Shown here one piece after another: positions 1-8,084 of a stretch of 34,509 bases of DNA. How positions within the stretch are numbered: the stretch's first letter is position 1; each line of letters begins with the position of its first letter. Below the pieces are notes generated by a model. That model had not been told where the DNA came from. It searched no databases and saw nothing but the letters and a program-made list of their open reading frames with translations. The translations under genes and the position numbers were made by a program. The stretch spans positions 1 through 34,509 of the forward strand of contig JBCCFC010000003.1 in assembly GCA_039029935.1 (NCBI GenBank), read 5' to 3'. This DNA is from G039029935 sp039029935 (lineage in GTDB: Bacteria > Chloroflexota > Anaerolineae > Caldilineales > Caldilineaceae).

Positions 1-55
1 GGTGTGTGAGGGAATGGCTCATTTTTTACAAAAATGAGCTATTCCCTCACACACC
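1..55. repeat. Near-perfect palindrome at window edge
   Basis: Arms at 1-27 and 30-55 are reverse complements with one mismatch (GGTGTGTGAGGGAATGGCTC pairs with its complement) around a T-rich/A-rich centre. It lies 28 bp beyond the stop codon of the minus-strand DUF362 gene, and the stem followed by an A/T run could end transcription from either side. It could equally be one copy of a dispersed palindrome, since the spacers of this window are full of them. It may extend past the window edge. Confidence 0.6.
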
Positions 56-83
56 ACCTCATGCCCCTACGATCGTATTAGTC

Positions 84-1337
84 TTAGCCCGCAATAGCAG
101 CTTTGGCTTGTATCAAGGCATGGTCATAGACCCCATAATGCTCACCCTCGGCCTCCTCCGGATCCACATATTTCAGCCACAACGCCTGCTCCGGTTTGTC
201 GCCAGCCAAGATACGCCGACTCATGCGCAGATCTCTAACCGGATCGTGCCAGCGCACCTCGCCATCTTGCAACAGGATATACTCCCCTGCATATTGATCC
301 ACCATTGCTTTCATGTGGTCTTGATAGTAGAGCGCCTGTTCAGCCGTTGTGCGTTTCCAATTAATCACAGTTTCCAAGGGATCAGTCAACGCCGCATAAT
401 AGGGGCCAACGGGTGCTTGCATTTCGGACTCAAAATCAATCTCATCCAAATTGACTGTGCCAAACCCTTGCTCTGCTGCCACCAAAAGCGCATTGCGGTC
501 GCGATGAAACGGAGGGGTCAGCCAATCACTCTGCGGATCGTGTCCCATGAGATGGGCGGCACAGGCGTCGGTAGCGATAGTGTGGTCGCCTGCAAGGATG
601 GTGTTGGCGACAACGGCGGGTCCCTCGTCCAGCCCATTGCCCCACTCGCGCCCTGCTTGCCCCACCATGCCATCAATAATGTTGAGCGTCGGGTTGAAGA
701 TGCGCCCCAGGTCGGCCAGCATGTAGGGCATACGGACTAAGTGATGGAAGTAGGTGCGTGTATGACCGTTGGGTTCACCGGGCATAAGACCAAAGAGATT
801 CTTGAGCGTTAGAGTGATGCCCATAAAGGCATGACTTTTGAGCACCGCAACCGAGACAAACTCATCCACCTCAACCGCCCCTTCGGGCAACACATATTGC
901 CGAAACATCTGCCCCCCATCTGGCACGGCCACGATTTTATGCGGTGGCTCAATGCCATTGATGTACTCAACTTCATAATCCTCAAAGACTTGGGCAAAAG
1001 TCATGGTTTCTTCAAGTGTTGCACCATTATACATCGTGTAGAAGCTGACATCTGGCACAACAATGTGGGCGTCAGTGCGTTCACGCAGCAACCGCAAGAA
1101 CGCCCTTGCCAACTTTTCGCTGACCAACTGCTGTAGTTGCCCTTCATGGTAAACACGCTGATGAGGCATCTTATCCTGATTAAACTTGACGCCAATACGC
1201 TTGGCCTTGCGTAGCTTCTCCCACGATTCAGTTAACGGGTCTGTCGCGCGTTTGAGGGCTTCATAAACGGTATCCTCACTGGATTCATAGTGGCAGTGGA
1301 CGGCACGAACTTTGTAGTCTTTTTGCTGATTGCTCAT
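84..1337 (-). CDS. DUF362 domain-containing protein
   Basis: A 417-residue protein. Residues 166-187 carry the DUF362 hallmark VLKSHAFMGITLTLKN followed by LFGLMPG, with K167, H169, K179 and N180; an earlier GVKFNQ (residues 49-54) also fits the family. DUF362 proteins are often annotated as iron-sulfur or metal-associated proteins of uncertain role. This one lacks the cysteine-rich ferredoxin tail found on some members, so it is the stand-alone form. No signal peptide is visible, so it is probably cytoplasmic. An AGGAG lies about 10 nt before the ATG. It stands alone, separated from the next minus-strand gene by a remnant-filled spacer. Family assignment is firm; the biochemical role is unknown. 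Confidence 0.85.
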   Translation of the reverse strand: MSNQQKDYKVRAVHCHYESSEDTVYEALKRATDPLTESWEKLRKAKRIGVKFNQDKMPHQRVYHEGQLQQLVSEKLARAFLRLLRERTDAHIVVPDVSFYTMYNGATLEETMTFAQVFEDYEVEYINGIEPPHKIVAVPDGGQMFRQYVLPEGAVEVDEFVSVAVLKSHAFMGITLTLKNLFGLMPGEPNGHTRTYFHHLVRMPYMLADLGRIFNPTLNIIDGMVGQAGREWGNGLDEGPAVVANTILAGDHTIATDACAAHLMGHDPQSDWLTPPFHRDRNALLVAAEQGFGTVNLDEIDFESEMQAPVGPYYAALTDPLETVINWKRTTAEQALYYQDHMKAMVDQYAGEYILLQDGEVRWHDPVRDLRMSRRILAGDKPEQALWLKYVDPEEAEGEHYGVYDHALIQAKAAIAG

Positions 1338-1565
1338 GAACTAAATTCTCCTGTTGATGACAAATGGAATAGATTGATAATCAGTATTGTAGTAAGTTCT
1401 CCGCCAAAAGACAAGCGATTCAGACATGCATTGGTTCCAGTATACTGATTCGTGGAAGTGAGTCCAATGTTGACGCACCTGGATAAAACATATACAATTC
1501 TTATAGTGTGTCTTGATATATTTTTTATTTTATATAGAGTCTTGAAAAAGTACATTAAGACTATT
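1338..1565. other. Gene-free spacer upstream of DUF362 gene
   Basis: This A/T-rich stretch lies between the DUF362 start and the transposase remnant. The only open frame, on the minus strand, has no recognisable family. Apart from the AGGAG just before the DUF362 start codon, no clear promoter or hairpin was found. Confidence 0.4.
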
Positions 1566-1843
1566 TTAAATACTGTAACATACTTTTGTTGACATAATGA
1601 CCTTGCTCAATTGTCGGTTGTACCCTTCAATGGTATTGGTTGTATAAATAATACGTCATGGGTAAAGCCACAAAAGTCATTCATACCCGTTCGCCACGAG
1701 ATATTTTTGAAGACGTTTGCCCCGCTGGTGACATCGTTCAACACAATGGACGATACGCTTGTCATAAACACCCGATCTAGCCCATGATTCGCACCCAGAC
1801 CTTTCACATTTTTGAAGAAGGTCTTACTTCCTTGCCAACGCAA
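1566..1843 (-). pseudogene. IS256-family transposase remnant
   Basis: Read on the minus strand, 1652-1599 encodes IIYTTNTIEGYNRQLSKV, a close match to the conserved C-terminal catalytic-region signature of IS256-family (mutator-type) DDE transposases (IYTTNAIEGxNRQLRKV). The frame stops 11 codons later. Upstream, weak similarity continues only by changing frame: NDFCGFTHDV sits where the L-x-x-F-x-Y-P-x-x-I stretch is expected, in the frame of a 78-codon ORF. This is therefore a decayed fragment with at least one frameshift, and its 5' two thirds are missing. No terminal inverted repeats of an intact IS256 element were found. Confidence 0.75.
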
Positions 1844-1846
1844 TGA

Positions 1847-1924
1847 AAAAGAGTATCTCGGATCGAGGGAACGTGGATAGGTTCTGATGCTAATCCGTGT
1901 TCCCTCAATCCGCGATACTCTTTT
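1847..1924. repeat. 78-bp imperfect palindrome
   Basis: Arms 1851-1878 and 1893-1920 match as inverted repeats at about 24 of 28 positions (GAGTATCTCGGATCGAGGGA against GAGTATCGCGGATTGAGGGA), and flanking A and T runs extend the stem by four pairs. The loop is about 14 nt. It abuts the 5' end of the IS256 remnant and resembles a non-autonomous palindromic element or a bidirectional terminator. Confidence 0.65.
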
Positions 1925-2069
1925 GTACTTTCTTATTTAAAAAAGATAAGTAAACCCATTTGCAATGACCTAACATCATCTGATAATGGGCATATAGCGG
2001 ATAGCGGTTATATTGTAGGCGAAATTGGTTATTTATACAATTTTAATCGGTTTGCCCCTCTGAGTCACC

Positions 2070-3884
2070 CTATTCCGCCAACGCCTCCACACCAGCTATC
2101 GCCACCTCGTGGTCTTGCTCAACAGTCCCTGTGCTGACCCCAATGCCACCAAACGGTTCGCCACCGCTGGTCATCAGTGGGACACCGCCAGGGAAGGTAA
2201 TCAGACCATCATTGGATAGCTCGATTTTATACAGCGGTTGTCCGGGCTGTGACAGTTCACCCAATTCTCCCGTTGCAAAGGGGAAGATGGCCGATGTTTT
2301 GGCCTTCATGATGGCAATGTCAATGCTGCCCACAAATGCCCCATCCATCCGTGTAAATGCCTTGAGGTTGCCACCATCATCCACCACCGCGATATCCATT
2401 GGTACGTCAATCTCGACGGCTTTGTCCTGCGCTGCATAGATTGCCGTGAACGCCATGTCAAGCTCACTGTCACCATCCGCAGCCATTGTGTACAGCTCGT
2501 CGGCCAGCACTGCTTCCGCCCCAGCCATTGCCACTTCATGATCATCCTCAACCGTGCTGCCGCTGATGCCTACCGCCCCAATCATGTTGCCATCGGCGTC
2601 AAGAATGGGCAAACCACCCGGAAAAGTAATCAGCCCACCGTTGGAATACTCAATCTGCCACACAGGTTGTCCAGGCTGTGAAATTTCACCCAAGACCCCA
2701 GTTGGGAAGGTAAACCACACTGCCGTTTGAGCCTTTTTGATAGCAATGTCGATGCTGCCCAAGAAGGAGTCATCCATGCGCGCAAAGGCAATCAGGTTGC
2801 CACCACTATCGACAACGGCGATGTTCATGAGCGTATCCAGTGCAATAGAGGCGTCTTGCGCCGCCGCAACCACGGCCATTGCTTGATCCAGCGTGATGTT
2901 GACTGGTTGGCCTGCCGCTACTTGCGTCGCATAGACCTCTGCACCAGCAATTGCCACCTCATGGTCCTCTTCCACAGTTCCTGTGCTGACACCGATGCCA
3001 CCAACATGGGTCCCTTCACTATCCACCAATGGTACACCACCAGGGAACGAAATCAAACCACCGTTGGAATGCTCGATTTGGTAGACTGGCTGACCAGGCT
3101 GTGAGATTTCACCCAAGAATCCACTGTCAAAGGGGAACAATGCCGACGTGCGCGCTTTCTTGATGGCAATATCAATACTGCCCAAGAATGCATTGTCCAT
3201 GCGTTTGAAGGCTTTGAGATTGGCACTGGCATCCACCACCGCGATGTCCATCGGTACACCAATGTCAATGGCCTTCTGCTCTGCCGCATCAATCACCATG
3301 AGTGCCTGCCCCAGCCCGGTTGCGTCATCAGCTTCCAGTGCCAACAATTCATCGGCCAACACAGCGTCGGCTCCGACAATAGCAACGTCATGATCTTCCT
3401 CTACCGTGCCACCACTTACACCAATGGCCCCAATCTGGTTGCCATGCGCATCGGTGATGGGGTAGCCCCCTGGAAACGAAATTAACCCATCATTGGATAC
3501 TTCAATCTGGTAGAGAGGTTGGCCTGGCTGTGATAGCTCACCCAAAACGCCTGTTGGAAATGGAAAAATGGCCGATGTGTGTGCTTTCTTGATGGCAATA
3601 TCAATGCTGCCCACAAATGCATCATCCATGCGCACAAAGGCTTTCAAATCACCGCTCCGGTCCACGACGGCGATGTTCATCAACGTTCCCTGCTCAAGGG
3701 CTTTTTGATGGGCAGCGGCAATGACGGCGTTGGCCTGTGCCAGCGTAATATCCGTTGGTTGAGCGTCTGCCTGTGCTGGTACGTGCGCCTGTCCTTGTGG
3801 TTCTGGTACGGTACAGGCGACCGTGAGAAAGAGTATGAAGAGCAATCCCGATAACGTATGCCAAGAATAAGTTCGCTTGTGCAT
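2070..3884 (-). CDS. Lipoprotein with four tandem HbpS/GlcG (DUF336) domains
   Basis: A 604-residue predicted lipoprotein. The signal peptide has a hydrophobic core at residues 11-22 and a lipobox LTVAC with lipidated C24, so it should sit on the outer face of the membrane. Four GlcG/HbpS-type domains follow from about residue 46, each near 140 residues with the same landmarks: MxIAVVDxxGxLxAFxRMDxAFxGSIDIAIxKAxTS, then F.TG.LGE.SQPGQPxYxIExSNxGLI.FPGG, then IGVSxGTVExDHxVAxAG. Family members bind haem or related small molecules; a ligand here is unproven. Domains 1 and 3 share TLMNIAVVD, domains 2 and 4 share VPMDIAVVD, and linkers 1-2 and 3-4 are alike, indicating duplication of a two-domain unit. 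GGGAG lies about 10 nt before the ATG. Confidence 0.88.
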   Translation of the reverse strand: MHKRTYSWHTLSGLLFILFLTVACTVPEPQGQAHVPAQADAQPTDITLAQANAVIAAAHQKALEQGTLMNIAVVDRSGDLKAFVRMDDAFVGSIDIAIKKAHTSAIFPFPTGVLGELSQPGQPLYQIEVSNDGLISFPGGYPITDAHGNQIGAIGVSGGTVEEDHDVAIVGADAVLADELLALEADDATGLGQALMVIDAAEQKAIDIGVPMDIAVVDASANLKAFKRMDNAFLGSIDIAIKKARTSALFPFDSGFLGEISQPGQPVYQIEHSNGGLISFPGGVPLVDSEGTHVGGIGVSTGTVEEDHEVAIAGAEVYATQVAAGQPVNITLDQAMAVVAAAQDASIALDTLMNIAVVDSGGNLIAFARMDDSFLGSIDIAIKKAQTAVWFTFPTGVLGEISQPGQPVWQIEYSNGGLITFPGGLPILDADGNMIGAVGISGSTVEDDHEVAMAGAEAVLADELYTMAADGDSELDMAFTAIYAAQDKAVEIDVPMDIAVVDDGGNLKAFTRMDGAFVGSIDIAIMKAKTSAIFPFATGELGELSQPGQPLYKIELSNDGLITFPGGVPLMTSGGEPFGGIGVSTGTVEQDHEVAIAGVEALAE

Positions 3885-4128
3885 ATTGTTGTATCTCCCT
3901 TGTAAAGTTGTATTATTATTGAATGATTGATCGGTATAGTGTCTATATGACCCAGCAACGTTCGATTCAAGAGTTTACAGACATCTTATAAGAAATAACC
4001 CAGACGGTCAAGGCTTTGTTCCATTAAAATTATGGCCGCGATTCGCGCATCATGATTATCCGCACTCTACTCCCTAATATGCTAGATTATGTGCCTGCTG
4101 CCCAGCGCGGACAGGGCTCCCTCTTCAC

Positions 4129-4521
4129 TTAATCCCGTACAGTCATTTCAACATAAACCATCCCATTCTCTACAACCACCGGAAAATGCTGCAACCGCCG
4201 CCGATCCGCCAACGCTTCCCCTGTCAACAGATGAAATTCCCACCCATGCCAAGGACAGACCAATATCTCACCGCTGTGAATCCAGTTATATGTATCAAAG
4301 AAGAGATGAGCGAGATGATGCGGGTTGCCATAAATATGTTCACCATCCTCAGCAACCGCATCGCGGCGATTCACGCCATTGGGGTTCCAATACCCCAGTG
4401 TCCCCGAACCCCGATTCCCATCAGCCAAACGGGTGCGCCAAGGCTCATCCAAATAGCCCAAAATTAACGTTCGCTTTATTTCAATGTGAATGTCGGTATC
4501 GACAATCGTGTAAGAAGCCAT
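4129..4521 (-). CDS. Rieske-like protein with an incomplete cluster site
   Basis: The start was placed at the ATG preceded by AGGAAATTGATC, giving 130 residues, rather than a longer frame beginning 16 codons upstream without a ribosome site. The C-terminal half is clearly Rieske-like: CPWHGWEF at 89-96 supplies the second CxxH ligand pair, followed by TGEAL and a terminal strand region FPVVVENGMVYVEM. Where the first CxH pair should be, the sequence reads GNPHHL at 65-70, so N66 replaces the cysteine. As written the protein cannot hold a canonical 2Fe-2S cluster. It sits 117 bp downstream of a polyferredoxin gene on the same strand, suggesting an electron-transfer or scaffold role. It may be a degenerate but folded member. 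Confidence 0.72.
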   Translation of the reverse strand: MASYTIVDTDIHIEIKRTLILGYLDEPWRTRLADGNRGSGTLGYWNPNGVNRRDAVAEDGEHIYGNPHHLAHLFFDTYNWIHSGEILVCPWHGWEFHLLTGEALADRRRLQHFPVVVENGMVYVEMTVRD

Positions 4522-4638
4522 GATCAATTTCCTATCAATCCTTTTTTTAACGCAGATACGGAAGAACACAGATAAACATGTTAAGTACTATTTGATTTTT
4601 TAGGGTTTTAAATGAGCCTTAAATTTTTCAAAAGTACC

Positions 4639-6087
4639 TTATCCCCCCAATGCACTCCCCCGCATCTCCATCGGCAACAAAAACGTCGCACCACTTGCCA
4701 CCGCCAACCCAATCAACAGCACAAGCCAGGGCAACGCCTCCACAATGGCGCGCTGTTTCCCTACCCGCGAATCATCCTGTGCTTTGCGTGCTGCCCCCAA
4801 TGCCATCGCAATCGCAGCCAGCAATCCGCCATAGGTGATGACAGTCTGTAATAGTTGGATCGAGCTAACAGCCGGGACGAAGAGCGTGGCGATGGTCCAG
4901 TCGGGGCGACCAAAAATTGCCAAGCCAAGTGTGCGCTGGAAGAAGGTCTGGAAGGCGGGGATGATGGTCATCATGCCCGTGAGAAAGTGGAAGAGGTAGT
5001 GGGCGAGCCAGATGGCAAAACCGACGGCGACAAAGCTATAGGCATAGCGCATGACGAAGCGGTTGAGCGATGTTTTTGTTCTTGTGACTTTTTGACTGAG
5101 CCACGCAGCGGCGTAGACCAAGGCCAATGGTGCTAGAATTGCGCCGACGACGTAGATAATGCCCAGCACAATGGCTTCGCTCTCGGTGCCGAGCCATGCG
5201 CCAAGCTGCAGTTCAAATTCATAGACAGGTGGGGTCATGGCAAAGGCGTTGAGTAGACCAACGGTGGCGGTGATGATGGCAAGCAGGGCGAGGTCAAGGC
5301 GGCGCGGCCACGTTTGACGGAAGAGTTCGTCCCCTGGTGGGCGCATAGCAAGGGCGACGTTATCGTGCGGGCAGGCTTTGACACAATCAAGACAGAGGGT
5401 ACAGTTCATGTTGCTCTGGATGGTGGGGACAAATAGCTCAAGCTGACAGCCCTGCTGGGTCGTGCTGCCGTTGATGCATTCACGCCCTACACAGTCACGG
5501 CAGGTCTGCAAACTACGTGAGGTAATCTGCATAGGACTGGCCGTGCTGTAGAGAAAGTTGAATGTCCCTAGTGGACAGACATACATGCAAAAGCTGTTGC
5601 GTGTAAAGAAGGCCTCCAACACAAAGGCGGTGGCAAAATAGGCGACTGCCAGCCATGCCGTCCACCAAGGGCTTGCCCACAGGTCAAAGAGTTCGTAGAC
5701 ATAGATAATGCCGACCAATCCGGCAAGGGCGAGCCACTTGTTACGCAGTTGTCGCGGCCAGCGTCGATTGCCCACACCGAGTCGATTGCCAATCCATTTG
5801 GCGACTCTGCGTGGCAGAATAAACGGGCAGGCCGCACAGAAGAGATTGCCCACCACAAGCAGGGCCAGCACGACCAAGCCACGATAATGCACCCATGCGC
5901 TGACCGTTGCCACATTTTTGGGTGCAATCTGTGTCCCTAGCAGCCCGTCGACGATAATGGCGGCGGCAAGGGCAAACAGTATCCACTGCACAAGACTGCG
6001 ACTATGTTTCCACAGCAAAAACTGGCGCAATCCAGGAATGCGCAATATATCAAAATAAAACCGTCGATTTTCGATTAAGCTATGCAT
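4639..6087 (-). CDS. NapH/NosR/CcoG-like membrane 4Fe-4S polyferredoxin
   Basis: A 482-residue membrane protein. The N-terminal half has four likely membrane helices (about residues 31-50, 70-84, 117-131, 143-160) with FCAACP at 83-88 and FCMYVCPLG at 166-174, the membrane-face cysteine pairs typical of NapH/NosR/RdxA-like proteins. A cytoplasmic segment holds cysteines 196, 199, 204 and 214 and a classical CxxCxxCxxxCP set at 229, 232, 235 and 239, enough for two 4Fe-4S clusters. About five more helices follow, up to residue 475. Such proteins pass electrons across or along the membrane to periplasmic reductases or maturation systems. With the Rieske-like and FixH-like neighbours it looks like a redox module, but no terminal reductase is present. 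The ribosome site is weak. Confidence 0.85.
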   Translation of the reverse strand: MHSLIENRRFYFDILRIPGLRQFLLWKHSRSLVQWILFALAAAIIVDGLLGTQIAPKNVATVSAWVHYRGLVVLALLVVGNLFCAACPFILPRRVAKWIGNRLGVGNRRWPRQLRNKWLALAGLVGIIYVYELFDLWASPWWTAWLAVAYFATAFVLEAFFTRNSFCMYVCPLGTFNFLYSTASPMQITSRSLQTCRDCVGRECINGSTTQQGCQLELFVPTIQSNMNCTLCLDCVKACPHDNVALAMRPPGDELFRQTWPRRLDLALLAIITATVGLLNAFAMTPPVYEFELQLGAWLGTESEAIVLGIIYVVGAILAPLALVYAAAWLSQKVTRTKTSLNRFVMRYAYSFVAVGFAIWLAHYLFHFLTGMMTIIPAFQTFFQRTLGLAIFGRPDWTIATLFVPAVSSIQLLQTVITYGGLLAAIAMALGAARKAQDDSRVGKQRAIVEALPWLVLLIGLAVASGATFLLPMEMRGSALGG

Positions 6088-6113
6088 AAATTTTCACTGA
6101 ATAGGACCATAAG

Positions 6114-6278
6114 GCCAGTACAACAGATTGTCTATCTGTTGCGCAGGTAAACAACCTGCGATACTATAGCCAGTACAACAGATTGTCTATCTGTTGCGCA
6201 GGTAAACAACCTGCGATACTATAGCCAGTACAACAGATTGGCTATCTGTTGCGCAGGTAAACAACCTGCGATACTTTA
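6114..6278. repeat. Three tandem 55-bp double-hairpin repeats
   Basis: Three head-to-tail copies begin at 6114, 6169 and 6224 and are nearly identical; the third differs by GATTGG for GATTGT and at its end. Each copy contains two hairpins: CAACAGAT/ATCTGTTG, then CGCAGG/CCTGCG, joined directly and ending GATACT. The array lies between the polyferredoxin and FixH-like genes. Its last bases overlap the TAA stop of the FixH-like gene at 6276-6278. The unit belongs to a dispersed family with relatives at 11611, 17992 and 19883. Confidence 0.9.
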
Positions 6279-7202
6279 TTTCATCACCCAATAGACAACC
6301 AAAATAAGCGGTACGATGGCAATCAACGCCAACGTAAGCCAATTCAACCCAAAGGGACCGCTGGCACTGGTGACTGGTGAACTCAATGTTGCGGTTGTGG
6401 CAGAATCACTGGGGCTTGATACAGGTTCGGTTTCGGTTGGCACATCCGCACTGGTCGGCACAGGCGTTGCTTCCACTGCATCATCGCTCTCTTGAACACC
6501 TGTATCACCTTCTGTTGGACTCGGTGTTTCGGCACGAACAGTCGCAACTTGGGCAGCAAAGGCTGTCTCGGTCGCTTCAACGACAGGTGTGGCCGTTGGC
6601 TCGCGCACCCCCTCCATCACTTCAAATTTGAATGTTAATTCTAACGGTGCGAGACCACTTCCTTTGTCCTCTTCTGCCTGCCACACTTGAAACAGCCCAT
6701 CCCAATTCGTCAGTTCATCCAATTGCAGAATACCGGAGTAGTCACCGGGATATATCTCCGGGTCTGTCTCTAACACAACTGGTCCCAGATTGATGCCCTC
6801 GGTATTGGTCATGGTTAATTCTGCGTGTATGTCTAAAATGGGGGCATAGGTGTTGACATCATAGAGCAAGAGCGTGAGGATGGTTTCACCGGGTGTGACG
6901 GGGTAGGGGCTGATGGCAATGAGCCATTCATACTGATCCGTATAGCCGGTGTTGACGATGACGCCACCATGTGCCTGGACCGATGCTGTTGGGGATAGTA
7001 TGGCCTGAAATAAACTGAGCAATATGCTCAGAATCAGGGCTGAAATCCATATTCGCGGAGTAGGCAGGGGAACCCTCTGGGTCCTAATGCCGGATTTCTT
7101 GTGTACAATCCGCACTAGAGAGTGCTCACTCCGCGTTTCTTTATTCTGCGGCTCTACATCAAACTGCGCCTTAAAATGTCTCTTGCGGTACAAAAAATTC
7201 AT
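6276..7202 (-). CDS. FixH/YtkA-like membrane-anchored extracytoplasmic protein
   Basis: The start was placed at the ATG preceded by GGGAG with 4-nt spacing; it overlaps the end of the Nudix gene by 32 nt. The 308-residue product has a hydrophobic signal or anchor segment at about 52-70, ending in a VQA-HGG cleavage-like site. A beta-rich domain (about 78-200) follows, of the kind annotated YtkA-like or FixH-like. Next come a Thr/Ser/Pro/Glu-rich linker of about 80 residues and a C-terminal membrane helix ending VYWVMK. The long cytoplasmic segment before the signal (about residues 16-50) is encoded by a degenerate copy of a dispersed inverted repeat, so the ancestral start may have been further downstream at a non-ATG codon. 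Its role is probably tied to the adjacent membrane redox proteins; the ligand is unknown. Confidence 0.6.
   Translation of the reverse strand: MNFLYRKRHFKAQFDVEPQNKETRSEHSLVRIVHKKSGIRTQRVPLPTPRIWISALILSILLSLFQAILSPTASVQAHGGVIVNTGYTDQYEWLIAISPYPVTPGETILTLLLYDVNTYAPILDIHAELTMTNTEGINLGPVVLETDPEIYPGDYSGILQLDELTNWDGLFQVWQAEEDKGSGLAPLELTFKFEVMEGVREPTATPVVEATETAFAAQVATVRAETPSPTEGDTGVQESDDAVEATPVPTSADVPTETEPVSSPSDSATTATLSSPVTSASGPFGLNWLTLALIAIVPLILVVYWVMK
7055..7158. repeat. Degenerate copy of the GGCCATTCCACA inverted-repeat element
   Basis: The inner arms are GCGGAGTAGGCAG at 7055-7067 and AGTGCTCACTCCGC near 7121-7134, enclosing TGCCGGATTTCTTGTGTAC and CAATCCGCACTAGAGAG. The same blocks occur in the copies at 11482-11613 and 23123-23254. 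One outer end is recognisable as TTTATTCTGCGGCTCTACA; the other is not. The copy lies wholly inside the open frame of the FixH-like gene. Confidence 0.65.
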
Positions 7203-7932
7203 GAGTCTCCCGATTTTCATAGCCATCAAACCAGCCAGAGGCAAACCCCTTGTGGTTGATAGCCAGTTCAACAATGCGACGGTTGAAGCTGCCCACATAG
7301 TCGTTGCTTAGATACTCTTCTACAGGCATCCAACGGCACTCTTCAATCTCTGATTCTTGACGCACAATCTCATCACTGAGCGGCGATAGGCGACAGATCA
7401 TGTACATGTCAGATTTGCCATAGCGATAGCCATGCCAATGACGAAAACAGACCAATGATTCAAACTTGGTTTTCACGCCTGTCTCTTCATAGACCTCGCG
7501 GATCGCCCCATCGACTAAATGCTCCCTTGGATTCAGCGCACCCCCTGGCAGCTTATAATAGGGGCGGCTGGTGTCGCGCCGATGCCGTTCGCTAACTACC
7601 AATAATTCATTTTTGTCATTGATGACGACACCACCTGCACCGATGTGATGGGTTGCATAATCAGGCACAAACGCGCCATCGACCAAGCGATAGACCATCA
7701 TCAAATAGGTTTCGGTGGCATGATGAAACACAAATCCTGCTTCGGTGGCAATCGGCACAATAATTGCATGTGCAATGGGCACTTCCAGCCAAACCAACTT
7801 ATGCCCCTCACCTCGCCATGCTTCTAGTGCAAGATAGAGGTCTTCTGTAAAATCACTGGTTTCGCTGGGTAATGAACTTGGGTCTATGATGACACCGCCA
7901 AAGCGATTGACTGTGTGTTCAAACGTTAACAT
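7171..7932 (-). CDS. Nudix hydrolase of the NUDT6-like (pre-Nudix domain) type
   Basis: A 253-residue protein with two parts. Residues 1-90 (NRFGGVIID ... ALEAWRGEGHKLVWLEVP ... AGFVFHHA) match the pre-Nudix domain known from plant and animal NUDT6-type proteins. Residues 95-230 are the Nudix fold, with a complete box from G131 to V153: G131, E137, R145, E146, E149, E150, G152 and V153 fit GX5EX7REUXEEXGU. The enzyme should cleave a nucleoside diphosphate linked to another moiety using Mg or Mn; the plant relatives act on ADP-ribose, NADH or CoA-type substrates, but the substrate here cannot be read from sequence. A strong AGGAG with 8-nt spacing precedes the ATG. The last 32 nt overlap the chosen start of the FixH-like gene. 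Confidence 0.9.
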   Translation of the reverse strand: MLTFEHTVNRFGGVIIDPSSLPSETSDFTEDLYLALEAWRGEGHKLVWLEVPIAHAIIVPIATEAGFVFHHATETYLMMVYRLVDGAFVPDYATHHIGAGGVVINDKNELLVVSERHRRDTSRPYYKLPGGALNPREHLVDGAIREVYEETGVKTKFESLVCFRHWHGYRYGKSDMYMICRLSPLSDEIVRQESEIEECRWMPVEEYLSNDYVGSFNRRIVELAINHKGFASGWFDGYENRETHEFFVPQETF

Positions 7933-7981
7933 GGTTTTCTCCTGAATGATATACCCATAATGGGTGAAAATTGTATGGCTG

Positions 7982-8021
7982 GTAGGTCGGTGTGTCGGTG
8001 TGTCGGTATGTCAGTGGGTCA
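7982..8021. repeat. Degenerate octanucleotide array (GTGTGTCG type)
   Basis: Five consecutive 8-mers can be read: GTAGGTCG, GTGTGTCG, GTGTGTCG, GTATGTCA, GTGGGTCA. They lie between the Nudix start codon and the YyaL gene end and run directly into a 15-bp tandem array of roughly inverted sequence (CTGACCTAC against GTAGGTCG). Confidence 0.75.
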
Positions 8022-8024
8022 GTA

Positions 8025-8084
8025 ACTGACCTACTGAAAACTGACCTACTGAAAACTGACCTACTGAAAATTGACCTACTGATC
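8025..8084. repeat. 15-bp tandem repeat, four copies
   Basis: ACTGACCTACTGAAA occurs at 8025, 8040 and 8055, with a diverged fourth copy at 8070 (ATTGACCTACTGATC). The fourth copy runs into the coding end of the minus-strand YyaL gene, and its CTA at 8076-8078 is that gene's TAG stop codon. Confidence 0.9.

Noticed and set aside
6..740. Long plus-strand open frame of 244 codons
   Set aside because: It is entirely antisense to the DUF362 gene, begins in a palindrome and shows no family similarity.
1607..1843. 78-codon ORF as an intact small gene
   Set aside because: The IS256 signature IIYTTNTIEGYNRQ lies in a different frame across its end, so it is part of a decayed transposase.
6114..6278. 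Three tandem repeats considered as a CRISPR array
   Set aside because: The copies are contiguous with no variable spacers, and no cas gene is present.
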